Notes: a model not told the origin generated them from the sequence alone. Shown: positions 1 through 6,425, counted from the stretch's first letter. The stretch: 11,463 nucleotides of DNA from Burkholderiales bacterium (GCA_014379045.1 JACMMK010000463.1:1-11463), one strand, 5' to 3'. Numbers and translations: made by a program.

Positions 1-1084
1 GCTCGCGCGAGAAGCGCACCATGCCCGACCCTTCGCGCATCGCCGGCGTGATGCCGATCACGCGCGGGTCGGCCGCGGCCATGTCGCACAGCCAGTCGCC
101 GAACACCTGCGTGTACGAGACCGCCGGCGCGGGCGCCGATGCCGCACGCGCGACGATCCCGGCCGCAGGGTCGAATTTCGACACGCCGTGATACTGGATC
201 GGGTCGACCTCGGCCGGCGCATAGCCCTTGCCCTTGCGCGTGACCACGTGCAGGAACTGCAGCCCACGCAGTTGCCTCAGGTTCGACAACGTCGAGGTCA
301 GCAGCTCGACGTCGTGACCGTCGACCGGGCCGAGATAGTTGAAGCCGAACTCCTCGAACAGCGTGCCGGGAAGCAGCATGCCCTTGACATGCTCCTCGGC
401 GCGCTTCGCGAGTTCGAGCATGCCCGGCGCGGCGGACAGCACCTTCTCACCGGCGCGCCGCGCCGCGGTGTAGAAGCGGCCCGACATCAGCCGGGCTAGA
501 TAGTTGTGCAGCGCGCCCACCGGGGGCGAGATCGACATGTCGTTGTCGTTGAGGATCACCAGCAGATCGCAGTCGGCAGCTTCGGCGTTGTTCAGTGCCT
601 CGAACGCAAGACCCGCCGACATCGCGCCGTCGCCGATGATCGCCACCACCTTGCGCGGCATGTCGAGGCGATTGGCGGCCACTGCCATGCCGAGCGCCGC
701 GCTGATCGACGTCGACGAATGGGCGACGCCGAAGGTGTCGTAGTCGCTCTCGTCGCGGCGCGGAAAGCCGGCCACGCCGCCGCGCATGCGCAAGCGGTCC
801 ATGCCTTCACGCCGTCCGGTCAGCACCTTGTGCGCGTAGGTCTGGTGGCCGACGTCCCAGACCAACCGGTCGGTGGGCGTGTCGAACACATAATGCAGCG
901 CGACGGTGAGTTCCACCGTGCCGAGATTCGACGACAGGTGACCCCCGGTGCGCGCGACCGACTGCAACAGGAATTCACGCAGCTCGTTGCACACCTGCGG
1001 CAGCTGCCGGCGGTCGAGCGCGCGCAGGTCAGCCGGCGCATCGATGCGTCCCAGCAGTTCGAAGACTTCGTGCGGCTTGTTCAA
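1..1084 (-). CDS. dxs: 1-deoxy-D-xylulose-5-phosphate synthase, N-terminal 361 residues (cut by window edge)
   Basis: This cytosolic enzyme condenses pyruvate and glyceraldehyde 3-phosphate to 1-deoxy-D-xylulose 5-phosphate using thiamine diphosphate. It is the first step of the MEP isoprenoid pathway and also feeds thiamine and pyridoxal synthesis. Visible marks are the catalytic His in GGHLSSNLG (about residue 49), AHSSTSISAALG (121-131), the diphosphate/Mg site GDGAMSAG with a downstream LNDND (151-182), YHGV (298-301) and the catalytic Glu in TPAMREGSG (about 351). The family is about 620 residues, so roughly 260 C-terminal residues lie left of the window. No ATG fits the N-terminus. The start taken is TTG at 1084-1082, giving (M)NKPHEVFELL, with AGAGAG a few bases upstream. 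This TTG overlaps the ispA TGA by four bases (TTGA), so the two genes are probably translationally coupled. Identity is near certain; the exact start is likely. Confidence 0.96.
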   Translation of the reverse strand, partial: MNKPHEVFELLGRIDAPADLRALDRRQLPQVCNELREFLLQSVARTGGHLSSNLGTVELTVALHYVFDTPTDRLVWDVGHQTYAHKVLTGRREGMDRLRMRGGVAGFPRRDESDYDTFGVAHSSTSISAALGMAVAANRLDMPRKVVAIIGDGAMSAGLAFEALNNAEAADCDLLVILNDNDMSISPPVGALHNYLARLMSGRFYTAARRAGEKVLSAAPGMLELAKRAEEHVKGMLLPGTLFEEFGFNYLGPVDGHDVELLTSTLSNLRQLRGLQFLHVVTRKGKGYAPAEVDPIQYHGVSKFDPAAGIVARAASAPAPAVSYTQVFGDWLCDMAAADPRVIGITPAMREGSGMVRFSRE

Positions 1085-1983
1085 AATTCTCTCTTTACGA
1101 TGAAGTCGGCCAGCTGGCCGAGCCTTGCGCCACGCGCGCCCAGCGGCGCGAGGGCCGCATCGGCTTGCGCGCGCAATTCGCGCGCCCATTGTCGCGCGGC
1201 GCGTACTCCCAATGCCGTTACATAGGTCGGCTTGTTCGCCTGTGCATCCTTGCCAGCGGTCTTGCCCAGCGTCGCCGTACTCGCCTCGGCGTCGAGCAGA
1301 TCGTCGACGACCTGGAACGCGAGCCCGATCGCCTTGGCGAAGCGGTCGAGATGCGCGCGCTCGGCCTCGCCCAGCGGATTACCGCATAACGCACCCAGCA
1401 GTGTCGCACATCGGATCAATGCGCCGGTCTTGTGGATGTGCATGAACTCGAGCTCGGTCACGTCGAGCGTGTGCCCGATCGAGGCAAGATCGATCGCCTG
1501 CCCGCCGGCCATGCCGCGCGAGCCTGCGGCCTGCGCCAGCAGGCGCACCATTTCAAGCTGGCGCAACGGCTCTTCGGCCAGCGTGTGCTCGGCGAGCAGC
1601 TGGAACGCGAGGCTCTGCAGCGCGTCGCCGACCAATAACGCGGTTGCCTCGTCATATTGGACATGCACGGTCGGTTTGCCGCGGCGCAACGTGTCGTCGT
1701 CCATGCACGGCAGATCGTCGTGCACCAGCGAATACGCGTGGATCAGTTCGACCGCGGCACCGGCCAGGGCAACCCGCTCGGGCGGCGCCTCGACGACCTC
1801 GGCGGCGGCGAACGCAAGCAGTGGGCGCACCCGCTTGCCGCCGCCGATCACAGCATAACGCATCGCTTCGTGAAGACGCGCAGGGGCATGCTCGAGCGCA
1901 GGCAGCACCTTGGCCAGAGTCTGCTCGGCAAGCGCCTGATGCTGACGCATCCAGGTGTCGAAGTCTGCGGCGTCGAGGGACAT
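1081..1983 (-). CDS. ispA: Farnesyl diphosphate synthase (polyprenyl synthetase family)
   Basis: The enzyme condenses dimethylallyl or geranyl diphosphate with isopentenyl diphosphate to give C15 farnesyl diphosphate, the precursor of ubiquinone side chains and undecaprenyl lipids. From the ATG at 1983 the protein is 300 residues, the usual length. Diagnostic sequence includes GGGKRVRPLL (47-56), the first Asp-rich motif DDLPCMDDD (89-97), GGQAIDL (160-166), the KTGALI stretch (185-190) and the second Asp-rich motif DDLLD (227-231). The frame stays open upstream to 2160, but that stretch is Arg-rich, begins with TTG and resembles no family member, so it is excluded. The ATG has only a modest GGTGA ribosome site. 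It follows xseB after a 215-base gap and overlaps dxs by four bases. A geranylgeranyl specificity cannot be ruled out by eye; the short two-residue insert in the first Asp motif and the dxs linkage favour farnesyl. Confidence 0.95.
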   Translation of the reverse strand: MSLDAADFDTWMRQHQALAEQTLAKVLPALEHAPARLHEAMRYAVIGGGKRVRPLLAFAAAEVVEAPPERVALAGAAVELIHAYSLVHDDLPCMDDDTLRRGKPTVHVQYDEATALLVGDALQSLAFQLLAEHTLAEEPLRQLEMVRLLAQAAGSRGMAGGQAIDLASIGHTLDVTELEFMHIHKTGALIRCATLLGALCGNPLGEAERAHLDRFAKAIGLAFQVVDDLLDAEASTATLGKTAGKDAQANKPTYVTALGVRAARQWARELRAQADAALAPLGARGARLGQLADFIVKREF

Positions 1984-2198
1984 CGGCGCGTTCACCAGTT
2001 GCGCAGACGATCTAGGGGATCGGACAAAGGGGCAGGCCGGAGCCGGTCGTCGCGCGCGGGTCCGTGCGCGCCGAAGACGGACCCCTGCAAGACGTGCAAC
2101 CCCGCGCGTGGACAGAGCACTCGAAGATACCTGAGGGCGCAGCGGGCGGCAAACCGCCAACGTCTCCGCGTCGGGTCACGGCGCGCGGCGCATCGCCC

Positions 2199-2609
2199 TC
2201 ATGGTTGCCGCCGCCGCCCCGTCCCCGTTGTCGTCTGCCCGCCACCGCCGTCGCCGTCGTCATCGATTTCGTTGTCGTGCCGGTTGTCGTCTGCGGCGTC
2301 GTCGTCATTCGAATCGTCGAACTCATTGACGTCGTCCCGACTACCGGCGCTCGATGCCTGCCGGCGTGTCCCGCTCGCATCGAGCGTGAAATCCTTCAGC
2401 ATGCCGTCTTCGAGCACTTTCACCTGGCTCTGCACGGCCTGCAGCTGACCATCGCAGTATTGAAGCAGTTCGGCGCCCCGCCGATAGCACGCGAGCGAAT
2501 CTTCGAGCGAGAGCTGTCCGGCCTCCATGCCGGCGACGATTTTCTCCAGTTCGGCCAGGGCGGCCTCGAAGCTCGGGGGCGCGGTCGCTCGTTCGTTGAT
2601 CTTGGCCAT
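2199..2609 (-). CDS. xseB: Exodeoxyribonuclease VII small subunit with an unusual Asp-rich C-terminal tail
   Basis: Several copies of this small subunit bind the large subunit XseA to form exonuclease VII, which degrades single-stranded DNA in repair. Residues 13-74 (SFEAALAELEKIVAGMEAGQ, then LSLEDSLACYRRGAELLQYC and VKVLEDGMLKDF) match the conserved helical hairpin of the family. Members are usually about 75-100 residues, whereas this one is 136. The extra part, from about residue 80, is low-complexity: residues 92-120 hold 14 Asp and 2 Glu in 29 positions, followed by GGGG, TTTGTG and a basic RRRQP end. This tail should be disordered and strongly acidic. xseA is not in the window. The gene heads the xseB-ispA-dxs block. 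Its ATG lacks a good Shine-Dalgarno; GGAAG lies about 17 bases upstream, too far to count. Alternatively the tail may come from loss of an earlier stop. Confidence 0.92.
   Translation of the reverse strand: MAKINERATAPPSFEAALAELEKIVAGMEAGQLSLEDSLACYRRGAELLQYCDGQLQAVQSQVKVLEDGMLKDFTLDASGTRRQASSAGSRDDVNEFDDSNDDDAADDNRHDNEIDDDGDGGGGQTTTGTGRRRQP
2250..2336. repeat. Degenerate GAC/GAT triplet tract within xseB
   Basis: The stretch is dominated by GTC/ATC triplets on the plus strand, read as Asp codons in xseB on the minus strand. The Asp runs are interrupted by Asn, Ala, Glu and His, so this is a degenerate triplet expansion rather than a clean microsatellite. It encodes the acidic part of the XseB tail. 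Confidence 0.6.
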
Positions 2610-2672
2610 GGGGGTGCGCAGTCTTCCAGTCGGCGCTCAGGCGCGCGATAGCGGCGCCGGTCGCGATGATCG

Positions 2673-2702
2673 AGGCTAGCGGAGCCTGCCGGGGTCGGTC
2701 AA
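2673..2702 (-). promoter_or_regulatory. Candidate sigma-70 promoter for xseB-ispA-dxs
   Basis: On the minus strand TTGACC (2702-2697, five of six to the -35 consensus) is followed after 18 bases by TAGCCT (2678-2673, only three of six to the -10). Transcription would begin near 2666, giving a leader of about 57 bases to the xseB ATG. The -10 box is poor, so this is a candidate only. Confidence 0.4.
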
Positions 2703-2725
2703 CCATACGCTCCGTCCGTGCATCG

Positions 2726-2755
2726 TTGCCGCTCCCGGCTGTTTCGGGGGACAAT
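2726..2755 (+). promoter_or_regulatory. Weak candidate promoter for the first Rieske oxygenase gene
   Basis: TTGCCG (2726-2731) and GACAAT (2750-2755) are separated by 18 bases, and each matches four of six consensus positions. A T8 run follows at 2763-2770, next to the predicted start point near 2762. The leader to the GTG at 2850 would be about 88 bases. The match is weak. Confidence 0.28.
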
Positions 2756-2838
2756 CGCAAACTTTTTTTTCGGGGCGACCGCTCGCGCCGAGAACCGATG
2801 GGGGTTCAAGGGTTCAGTCGACGATGCGTACCCGTGTC

Positions 2839-2845
2839 AGGAGAG
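2839..2845 (+). promoter_or_regulatory. Ribosome binding site that fixes the GTG start of Rieske oxygenase 1
   Basis: AGGAGAG sits four bases before the GTG at 2850. It is the best Shine-Dalgarno in this part of the window and decides against the more distant in-frame ATG at 2718. Confidence 0.8.
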
Positions 2846-2849
2846 CTCA

Positions 2850-3944
2850 GTGACCGATATTGCAGGCGTCCAGCGGCTCCGGCCGGCAGCCACACAACTG
2901 CCCGTGGGCTGGTACATCGACCCGATCGTCTGGGAGATGGAGCAACGCCTGATCTTCGATGCTGGTCCACGCTATGTGGGCCACGAATTGATGGTGCCGG
3001 AGCCCGGCGACTACCGCGTCGTCGACACCGCGCGCGGCGCGAAAGTACTGGTGCGCAACGCCGAGCGGATCGAACTGCTCTCGAATGTCTGCCGCCACCG
3101 TCAGGCGAAGATGCTGAGTGCGTCGGGCAACACCGGCCAGATCGTCTGCCCGGTGCATCGCTGGACCTACGATCTTTCCGGACGGTTGCTCGGTGCGCCG
3201 AAGTTTCCTGAATCGCCGTGCCTCGACCTCGAGCGCACCGCGCTCACCCGCTGGAACGGACTGCTGTTCGAATCCGGGCGCGATGTGATCCATGACCTTG
3301 CCGCGCTGTCGGTGATCGACGACCTGAATTTCGACGGATATAGCTTCGACCACCAGCTGGTCGAGCACTATGAAGTGAACTGGAAGACGTTCATCGAGGT
3401 CTACCTCGAGGACTATCACGTCGCGCCGTGCCACCCGGGGCTCGGCCGCTTCGTCGACTGCGACAACCTTCACTGGGAGTTCGGTGACTGGTACTCGGTG
3501 CAGCGGGTCGGCGTCAACGAACAGCTGGCCTCGCCCGGTACGCCCGTGTATTCACGCTGGCACGACCAGGTGCTGCGCTACCGCGCTGGCAATGCACCGA
3601 AGTATGGCGCGGTCTGGCTGACCTACTACCCGAACGTCATGCTCGAGTGGTATCCGCACGTGCTGGTCGTGAGTTCGATCCTGCCCGAAGGCCCCGAGCG
3701 GTGCACCAACGTCGTCGAGTTCTATTATCCGGAGGAGATCGCGTGTTTCGAGCGCGAGTTCATCCAGGCCGAGCGCGCCGCCTACCTGGAGACTGCAGCG
3801 GAGGATCGGGAGATCTGCGAGCGGATGCATGCCGGCAGGAAGGCCCTCTGGCGGCAGGGCCGCAACGAGGTCGGGCCGTATCACTCGCCGTACGAGGACG
3901 GGATGCAGCACTTCCACGAGTTCGTGCAAAGACAACTCCGATGA
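2850..3944 (+). CDS. Rieske-type non-haem iron oxygenase, alpha (catalytic) subunit, number 1
   Basis: This is the catalytic subunit of a Rieske oxygenase, which uses O2 and electrons from a separate reductase to hydroxylate or demethylate a substrate in the cytosol. The GTG start gives 364 residues. The Rieske [2Fe-2S] ligands are C81 and H83 in CRH and C100 and H103 in CPVH, with 16 residues between the pairs. The mononuclear iron site is H190 and H195 (YHVAPCH), with D319 in EDREICERMHAG as the probable third ligand. E187 sits where the naphthalene dioxygenase family has its bridging Asp. The frame is open from an ATG at 2718, but that 44-residue extension has no domain and poor codon bias. 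No beta subunit, ferredoxin or reductase lies nearby, and the size suits an alpha-only enzyme. Substrate unknown. It is divergent from xseB, and the sulfurtransferase follows after 113 bases. Confidence 0.9.
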   Translation: MTDIAGVQRLRPAATQLPVGWYIDPIVWEMEQRLIFDAGPRYVGHELMVPEPGDYRVVDTARGAKVLVRNAERIELLSNVCRHRQAKMLSASGNTGQIVCPVHRWTYDLSGRLLGAPKFPESPCLDLERTALTRWNGLLFESGRDVIHDLAALSVIDDLNFDGYSFDHQLVEHYEVNWKTFIEVYLEDYHVAPCHPGLGRFVDCDNLHWEFGDWYSVQRVGVNEQLASPGTPVYSRWHDQVLRYRAGNAPKYGAVWLTYYPNVMLEWYPHVLVVSSILPEGPERCTNVVEFYYPEEIACFEREFIQAERAAYLETAAEDREICERMHAGRKALWRQGRNEVGPYHSPYEDGMQHFHEFVQRQLR

Positions 3945-4057
3945 CGCAATGAGGAAAAATGCCGGCGCACGCTCCGGGGAGCGGAGATTACACTTGGCTT
4001 GGAACTTCGTTCGCGGCCCCTTCGCCGTCTCATCAATCGACTTGGACTGCGGCCGCC

Positions 4058-4930
4058 ATGCCTCACCACACGCTCATCAGCACGCAAGATCTCTTCACGA
4101 ACCTGTCCGATCCCAACTGGATCGTGTTCGATTGTCGGCACGACCTGGCGGATGTGGAAGCGGGACGGCGCGCCTACGCGGCTGATCACATCCCGGGGGC
4201 ACGCTTCGCGCATCTCGACGAGAATCTGTCGGGCGCGAAGACCGAACGCTCGGGACGCCATCCGCTGCCCGAGGTCGTCGCGTTCGCTGCGTGGCTGGGT
4301 ACGCAGGGCGTGGATGTTCGCAAACAGGTCGTCGCCTACGACGCGAGCGGCGGCTACTACGCCGCACGCCTGTGGTGGATGCTGCGCTGGCTGGGTCATG
4401 AAACCGTGGCCGTGCTCGACGGCGGCCTCCCGAAGTGGAAGATCGAAGGTCGCTCCCTCACCCGGGCCGCGCCGCGCATCGAGGCGACCACCTTCACGCC
4501 GCGCCGGCGCGATGCGCTGCGCGTCGAGGCGTCGACGGTGCTGGCCAATCTGCGCTCACCCGGCATGCTGCTCGTCGATGCGCGGTCGCCCGAACGTTTC
4601 GCCGGCAAGAACGAGACGATGGACCCGGTAGGCGGGCATATCCCGGGCGCAGTCAACCGCCTGTTCCAGCTGAATCTCGACAATGCCGGCGTATTCAAAC
4701 CGCAAGGCGTATTGCGCAAGGAGTTCATCGAACTGATGGTCGGGCACACGCCCGAGCAGATCGTCCATCAGTGCGGATCGGGCGTCACCGCCTGCCACAA
4801 CCTGCTCGCGATGGAGATCGCCGGGCTGAAAGGCTCGCGCCTGTATCCGGGCTCGTGGAGCGAGTGGTGCGCCGACCCGTCGCGGCCGGTCGAACCCAGA
4901 CCGGTGCGCCCGCCCGCCACTAACGCCTAG
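4058..4930 (+). CDS. Two-domain rhodanese-family sulfurtransferase (3-mercaptopyruvate type)
   Basis: The enzyme moves a sulfane sulfur from a donor to a thiol acceptor or cyanide through a cysteine persulfide. From the ATG at 4058 it has 290 residues in two rhodanese folds. The inactive N-terminal one carries DCRHDL...AYAADHIPGARF (about 25-50) and ASGGYYAARLWWMLRWLGH (96-114). The active C-terminal one carries VDARSPERF (173-181), GGHIPGAVN (192-200) and the loop CGSGVTA with catalytic C239. That loop is typical of 3-mercaptopyruvate sulfurtransferases (SseA-like) rather than the CRKGVT loop of thiosulfate sulfurtransferases, but donor preference needs assay. An in-frame ATG at 3959 has a better ribosome site (GAGG four bases upstream) and would add 33 residues. 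I prefer 4058 because that extension has weak codon bias, lacks family similarity, and MPHHTLIST is where the family begins. It could be co-transcribed with the upstream oxygenase. Confidence 0.9.
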   Translation: MPHHTLISTQDLFTNLSDPNWIVFDCRHDLADVEAGRRAYAADHIPGARFAHLDENLSGAKTERSGRHPLPEVVAFAAWLGTQGVDVRKQVVAYDASGGYYAARLWWMLRWLGHETVAVLDGGLPKWKIEGRSLTRAAPRIEATTFTPRRRDALRVEASTVLANLRSPGMLLVDARSPERFAGKNETMDPVGGHIPGAVNRLFQLNLDNAGVFKPQGVLRKEFIELMVGHTPEQIVHQCGSGVTACHNLLAMEIAGLKGSRLYPGSWSEWCADPSRPVEPRPVRPPATNA

Positions 4931-4992
4931 CCTGGTCCTGCGGCCCGGCCCCGCCTGCTCCGCAAAGCGCTCGCCACCCGCGCCGATCGATA

Positions 4993-5007
4993 CCGCGACG
5001 GTCGCGG
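4993..5007. promoter_or_regulatory. Perfect 15-bp palindrome, possible activator site
   Basis: CCGCGAC-G-GTCGCGG is an exact inverted repeat. Its centre is about 132 bases upstream of the start point predicted from the sigma-54 match, inside the usual range for enhancer-binding proteins. Binding is inference, and GC-rich palindromes also arise by chance. Confidence 0.35.
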
Positions 5008-5105
5008 CGCCGTACAGGGTGTTGGTGCGGCAGCTGCCCGGTTGCCGTGGTGAGGAAGCGCTGCACTGCGCACCCGCCTTTCTTTGCGCATCCCCGCTCG
5101 GGCAC

Positions 5106-5121
5106 TGGCATCGCTCTTGCT
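5106..5121 (+). promoter_or_regulatory. Sigma-54 (RpoN) -24/-12 promoter for Rieske oxygenase 2
   Basis: TGGCATCGCTCTTGCT matches the sigma-54 consensus TGGCACG-N4-TTGCW at every position except the C and G after TGGCA. The invariant GG (5107-5108) and GC (5119-5120) have the required spacing. The flanks also fit: C before TGG, and AAT after TTGCT. Transcription would start near 5132, giving a leader of about 68 bases to the ATG at 5200. If real, expression needs an ATP-dependent activator, which is not encoded here. Confidence 0.7.
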
Positions 5122-5162
5122 AATGCGGGAGCATAGCCGGATGACGTCCACGTATCGAACCA

Positions 5163-5186
5163 TCGACACGTCGTCACGTCGACACG
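5163..5186. repeat. Three tandem 8-bp repeats in the leader of Rieske oxygenase 2
   Basis: TCGACACG, TCGTCACG and TCGACACG run head to tail without gaps; the middle copy differs at one position. The array ends five bases before the GAGG ribosome site (5192-5195). It could be an operator or a chance GC-rich repeat. Confidence 0.6.
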
Positions 5187-5199
5187 CGCACGAGGCCAG

Positions 5200-6366
5200 A
5201 TGATCAAGCACCGGACACCCGAAGACAGCGACCTCTTCGATCCGCGCCACTATGCGGCCGTGCGCCAGCCGCTGCTCGAAGCGCAGACGCCACCGGCTTG
5301 GTGCTACACCTCGCCCGCGTTCTATCGGCGCGAGGTGGAGCGCATCTTCCGCCGTGAATGGCAGTTCCTCGGACGCACCGAGCAGGTGCCCGCGCCCGGC
5401 GATTACTTCGCCCTGGCGTTCGCCGGAGTGCCGATCGTCGTCGTGCGCGGGTCGGATGGTGCGCTGCGCGCGTTCGCCAACAGCTGCCGCCATCGAGGCT
5501 CCATGTTGTTGGATGAGGGCAACGGCAATTGCAAGGCGATCGTGTGTCCTTATCACAGCTGGGTGTATGCGCTGGACGGGAAGCTCTCGGGCACGCCCGA
5601 CATGGACCGCACCGAGGGCTTCGGCGCGGGCGACTATCCGCTGCATCGGGTACGGCTCGAGACCTGGGCCGGCTTCATGTTCATCAACTTCGATCCGGCG
5701 GCCGCTCCGCTGTCGGTGTTCCTCGGCGACATCGACGACAAGGTGGGTATCTACGGCCTGGGCGACATGGTGCTCGCCCGACGGCGCGAGTACCCGATCG
5801 CCTGCAACTGGAAGCTCTGGGTCGAGAACGCGAAAGAGAGCTATCACATCGCGACCGTGCACAAGCGCACGATCCAGCGCTACGCCTCGGCGAAGAGTGC
5901 CGGCTACGCGGTCGAGCCGACCATCGGAGAGTATTGCGTCACCTTCGCCCGCCACGATGCCAGCATGGCGCTGCTCCAGGGCGACTCGGGCTTTCCCGTG
6001 CATGAGCCGCTGCTCGGCCGACGCGAGGCCGCCGGCACCTGCGCGCCGCTGATCTATCCGAGCACGTATCTCGCCTGCACGATCGACTGCGCCTGGTATC
6101 TGGAGGTGCATCCGCTCGGCCCGTCGTCGATGATGCTGGTGCATGGCGCACTGTTCCCGCGCGAGCGGCTGGGCCGCCCCGACTTCGAGACGCTGGCGGC
6201 GAACTACTACCGACGCTGGGACATCACCACCGAGGAAGACATCGTGGCCTCCGAGCGCCAGCAGAAGGGCCTCGACTCGCCGTACGCAACGCCGGGGCGC
6301 TTCTCGCATCGCGAGCCGCTGGTGCATGCGATCGACAACTGGATCCTCGATCGGGTTCTGGACTGA
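5200..6366 (+). CDS. Rieske-type non-haem iron oxygenase, alpha (catalytic) subunit, number 2
   Basis: A 388-residue catalytic subunit of a Rieske oxygenase. Rieske ligands are C96 and H98 (CRHRGSM) and C116 and H119 (CPYHSW), with 17 residues between the pairs. The mononuclear iron ligands are H216 and H221 (YHIATVH), with D347 in TEEDIVASERQQKGL as the likely third. As in the first oxygenase, a Glu (E213) occupies the bridging position three residues before the first His. The C-terminal SPYATPGRFSHREPLVHAIDNWI is typical of ring-hydroxylating alpha subunits. The ATG at 5200 has GAGG four bases upstream. No beta subunit, ferredoxin or reductase is next to it. The two oxygenases align mainly around metal-binding motifs, so they are not a recent duplication. 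A sigma-54 promoter precedes it, and a Bug-type binding protein gene follows after 59 bases. Substrate is unknown: an aromatic acid or a quaternary amine are both reasonable. Confidence 0.92.
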   Translation: MIKHRTPEDSDLFDPRHYAAVRQPLLEAQTPPAWCYTSPAFYRREVERIFRREWQFLGRTEQVPAPGDYFALAFAGVPIVVVRGSDGALRAFANSCRHRGSMLLDEGNGNCKAIVCPYHSWVYALDGKLSGTPDMDRTEGFGAGDYPLHRVRLETWAGFMFINFDPAAAPLSVFLGDIDDKVGIYGLGDMVLARRREYPIACNWKLWVENAKESYHIATVHKRTIQRYASAKSAGYAVEPTIGEYCVTFARHDASMALLQGDSGFPVHEPLLGRREAAGTCAPLIYPSTYLACTIDCAWYLEVHPLGPSSMMLVHGALFPRERLGRPDFETLAANYYRRWDITTEEDIVASERQQKGLDSPYATPGRFSHREPLVHAIDNWILDRVLD

Positions 6367-6425
6367 CCTTCGGGTCGCCGTGCCCGTCCTACGCAGTTCG
6401 CATCTGTAACCCGGGAGCCGCCAAG

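Larger units (their letters stand above)
4931..5199. other. Intergenic control region before Rieske oxygenase 2
   Basis: This 269-base gap has no convincing gene; open frames across it are antisense extensions of the next gene. Reading rightward it holds a perfect 15-bp palindrome (4993-5007), a 10-bp palindrome GGCAGCTGCC (5029-5038), two copies of TGCGCAYCC 18 bases apart (5067 and 5085), a sigma-54 type promoter (5106-5121) and a tandem octamer repeat (5163-5186) just before the ribosome site. I see no clear terminator for the sulfurtransferase gene. Confidence 0.6.

Noticed and set aside
506..1225. Plus-strand frames across dxs and the end of ispA
   Set aside because: Shadows of dxs, which reads without interruption on the minus strand with all its catalytic motifs. 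dxs looks fragmented only because it begins with TTG and runs off the window.
2718..2849. N-terminal extension of Rieske oxygenase 1 from the ATG at 2718
   Set aside because: The 44 extra residues would cross the T8 run and the likely promoter. The GTG at 2850 has AGGAGAG at correct spacing and matches the usual family start.
3959..4057. Longer sulfurtransferase start at the ATG at 3959
   Set aside because: It has a good ribosome site, but only about 60% of third codon positions are G or C, below the gene proper, and the added residues lack family similarity. Kept as an alternative only.
2850..6366. The two Rieske oxygenases as a tandem duplication
   Set aside because: Similarity is limited to the metal-binding motifs, lengths differ (364 and 388), the Rieske spacing differs (16 and 17), and a sulfurtransferase gene lies between them.
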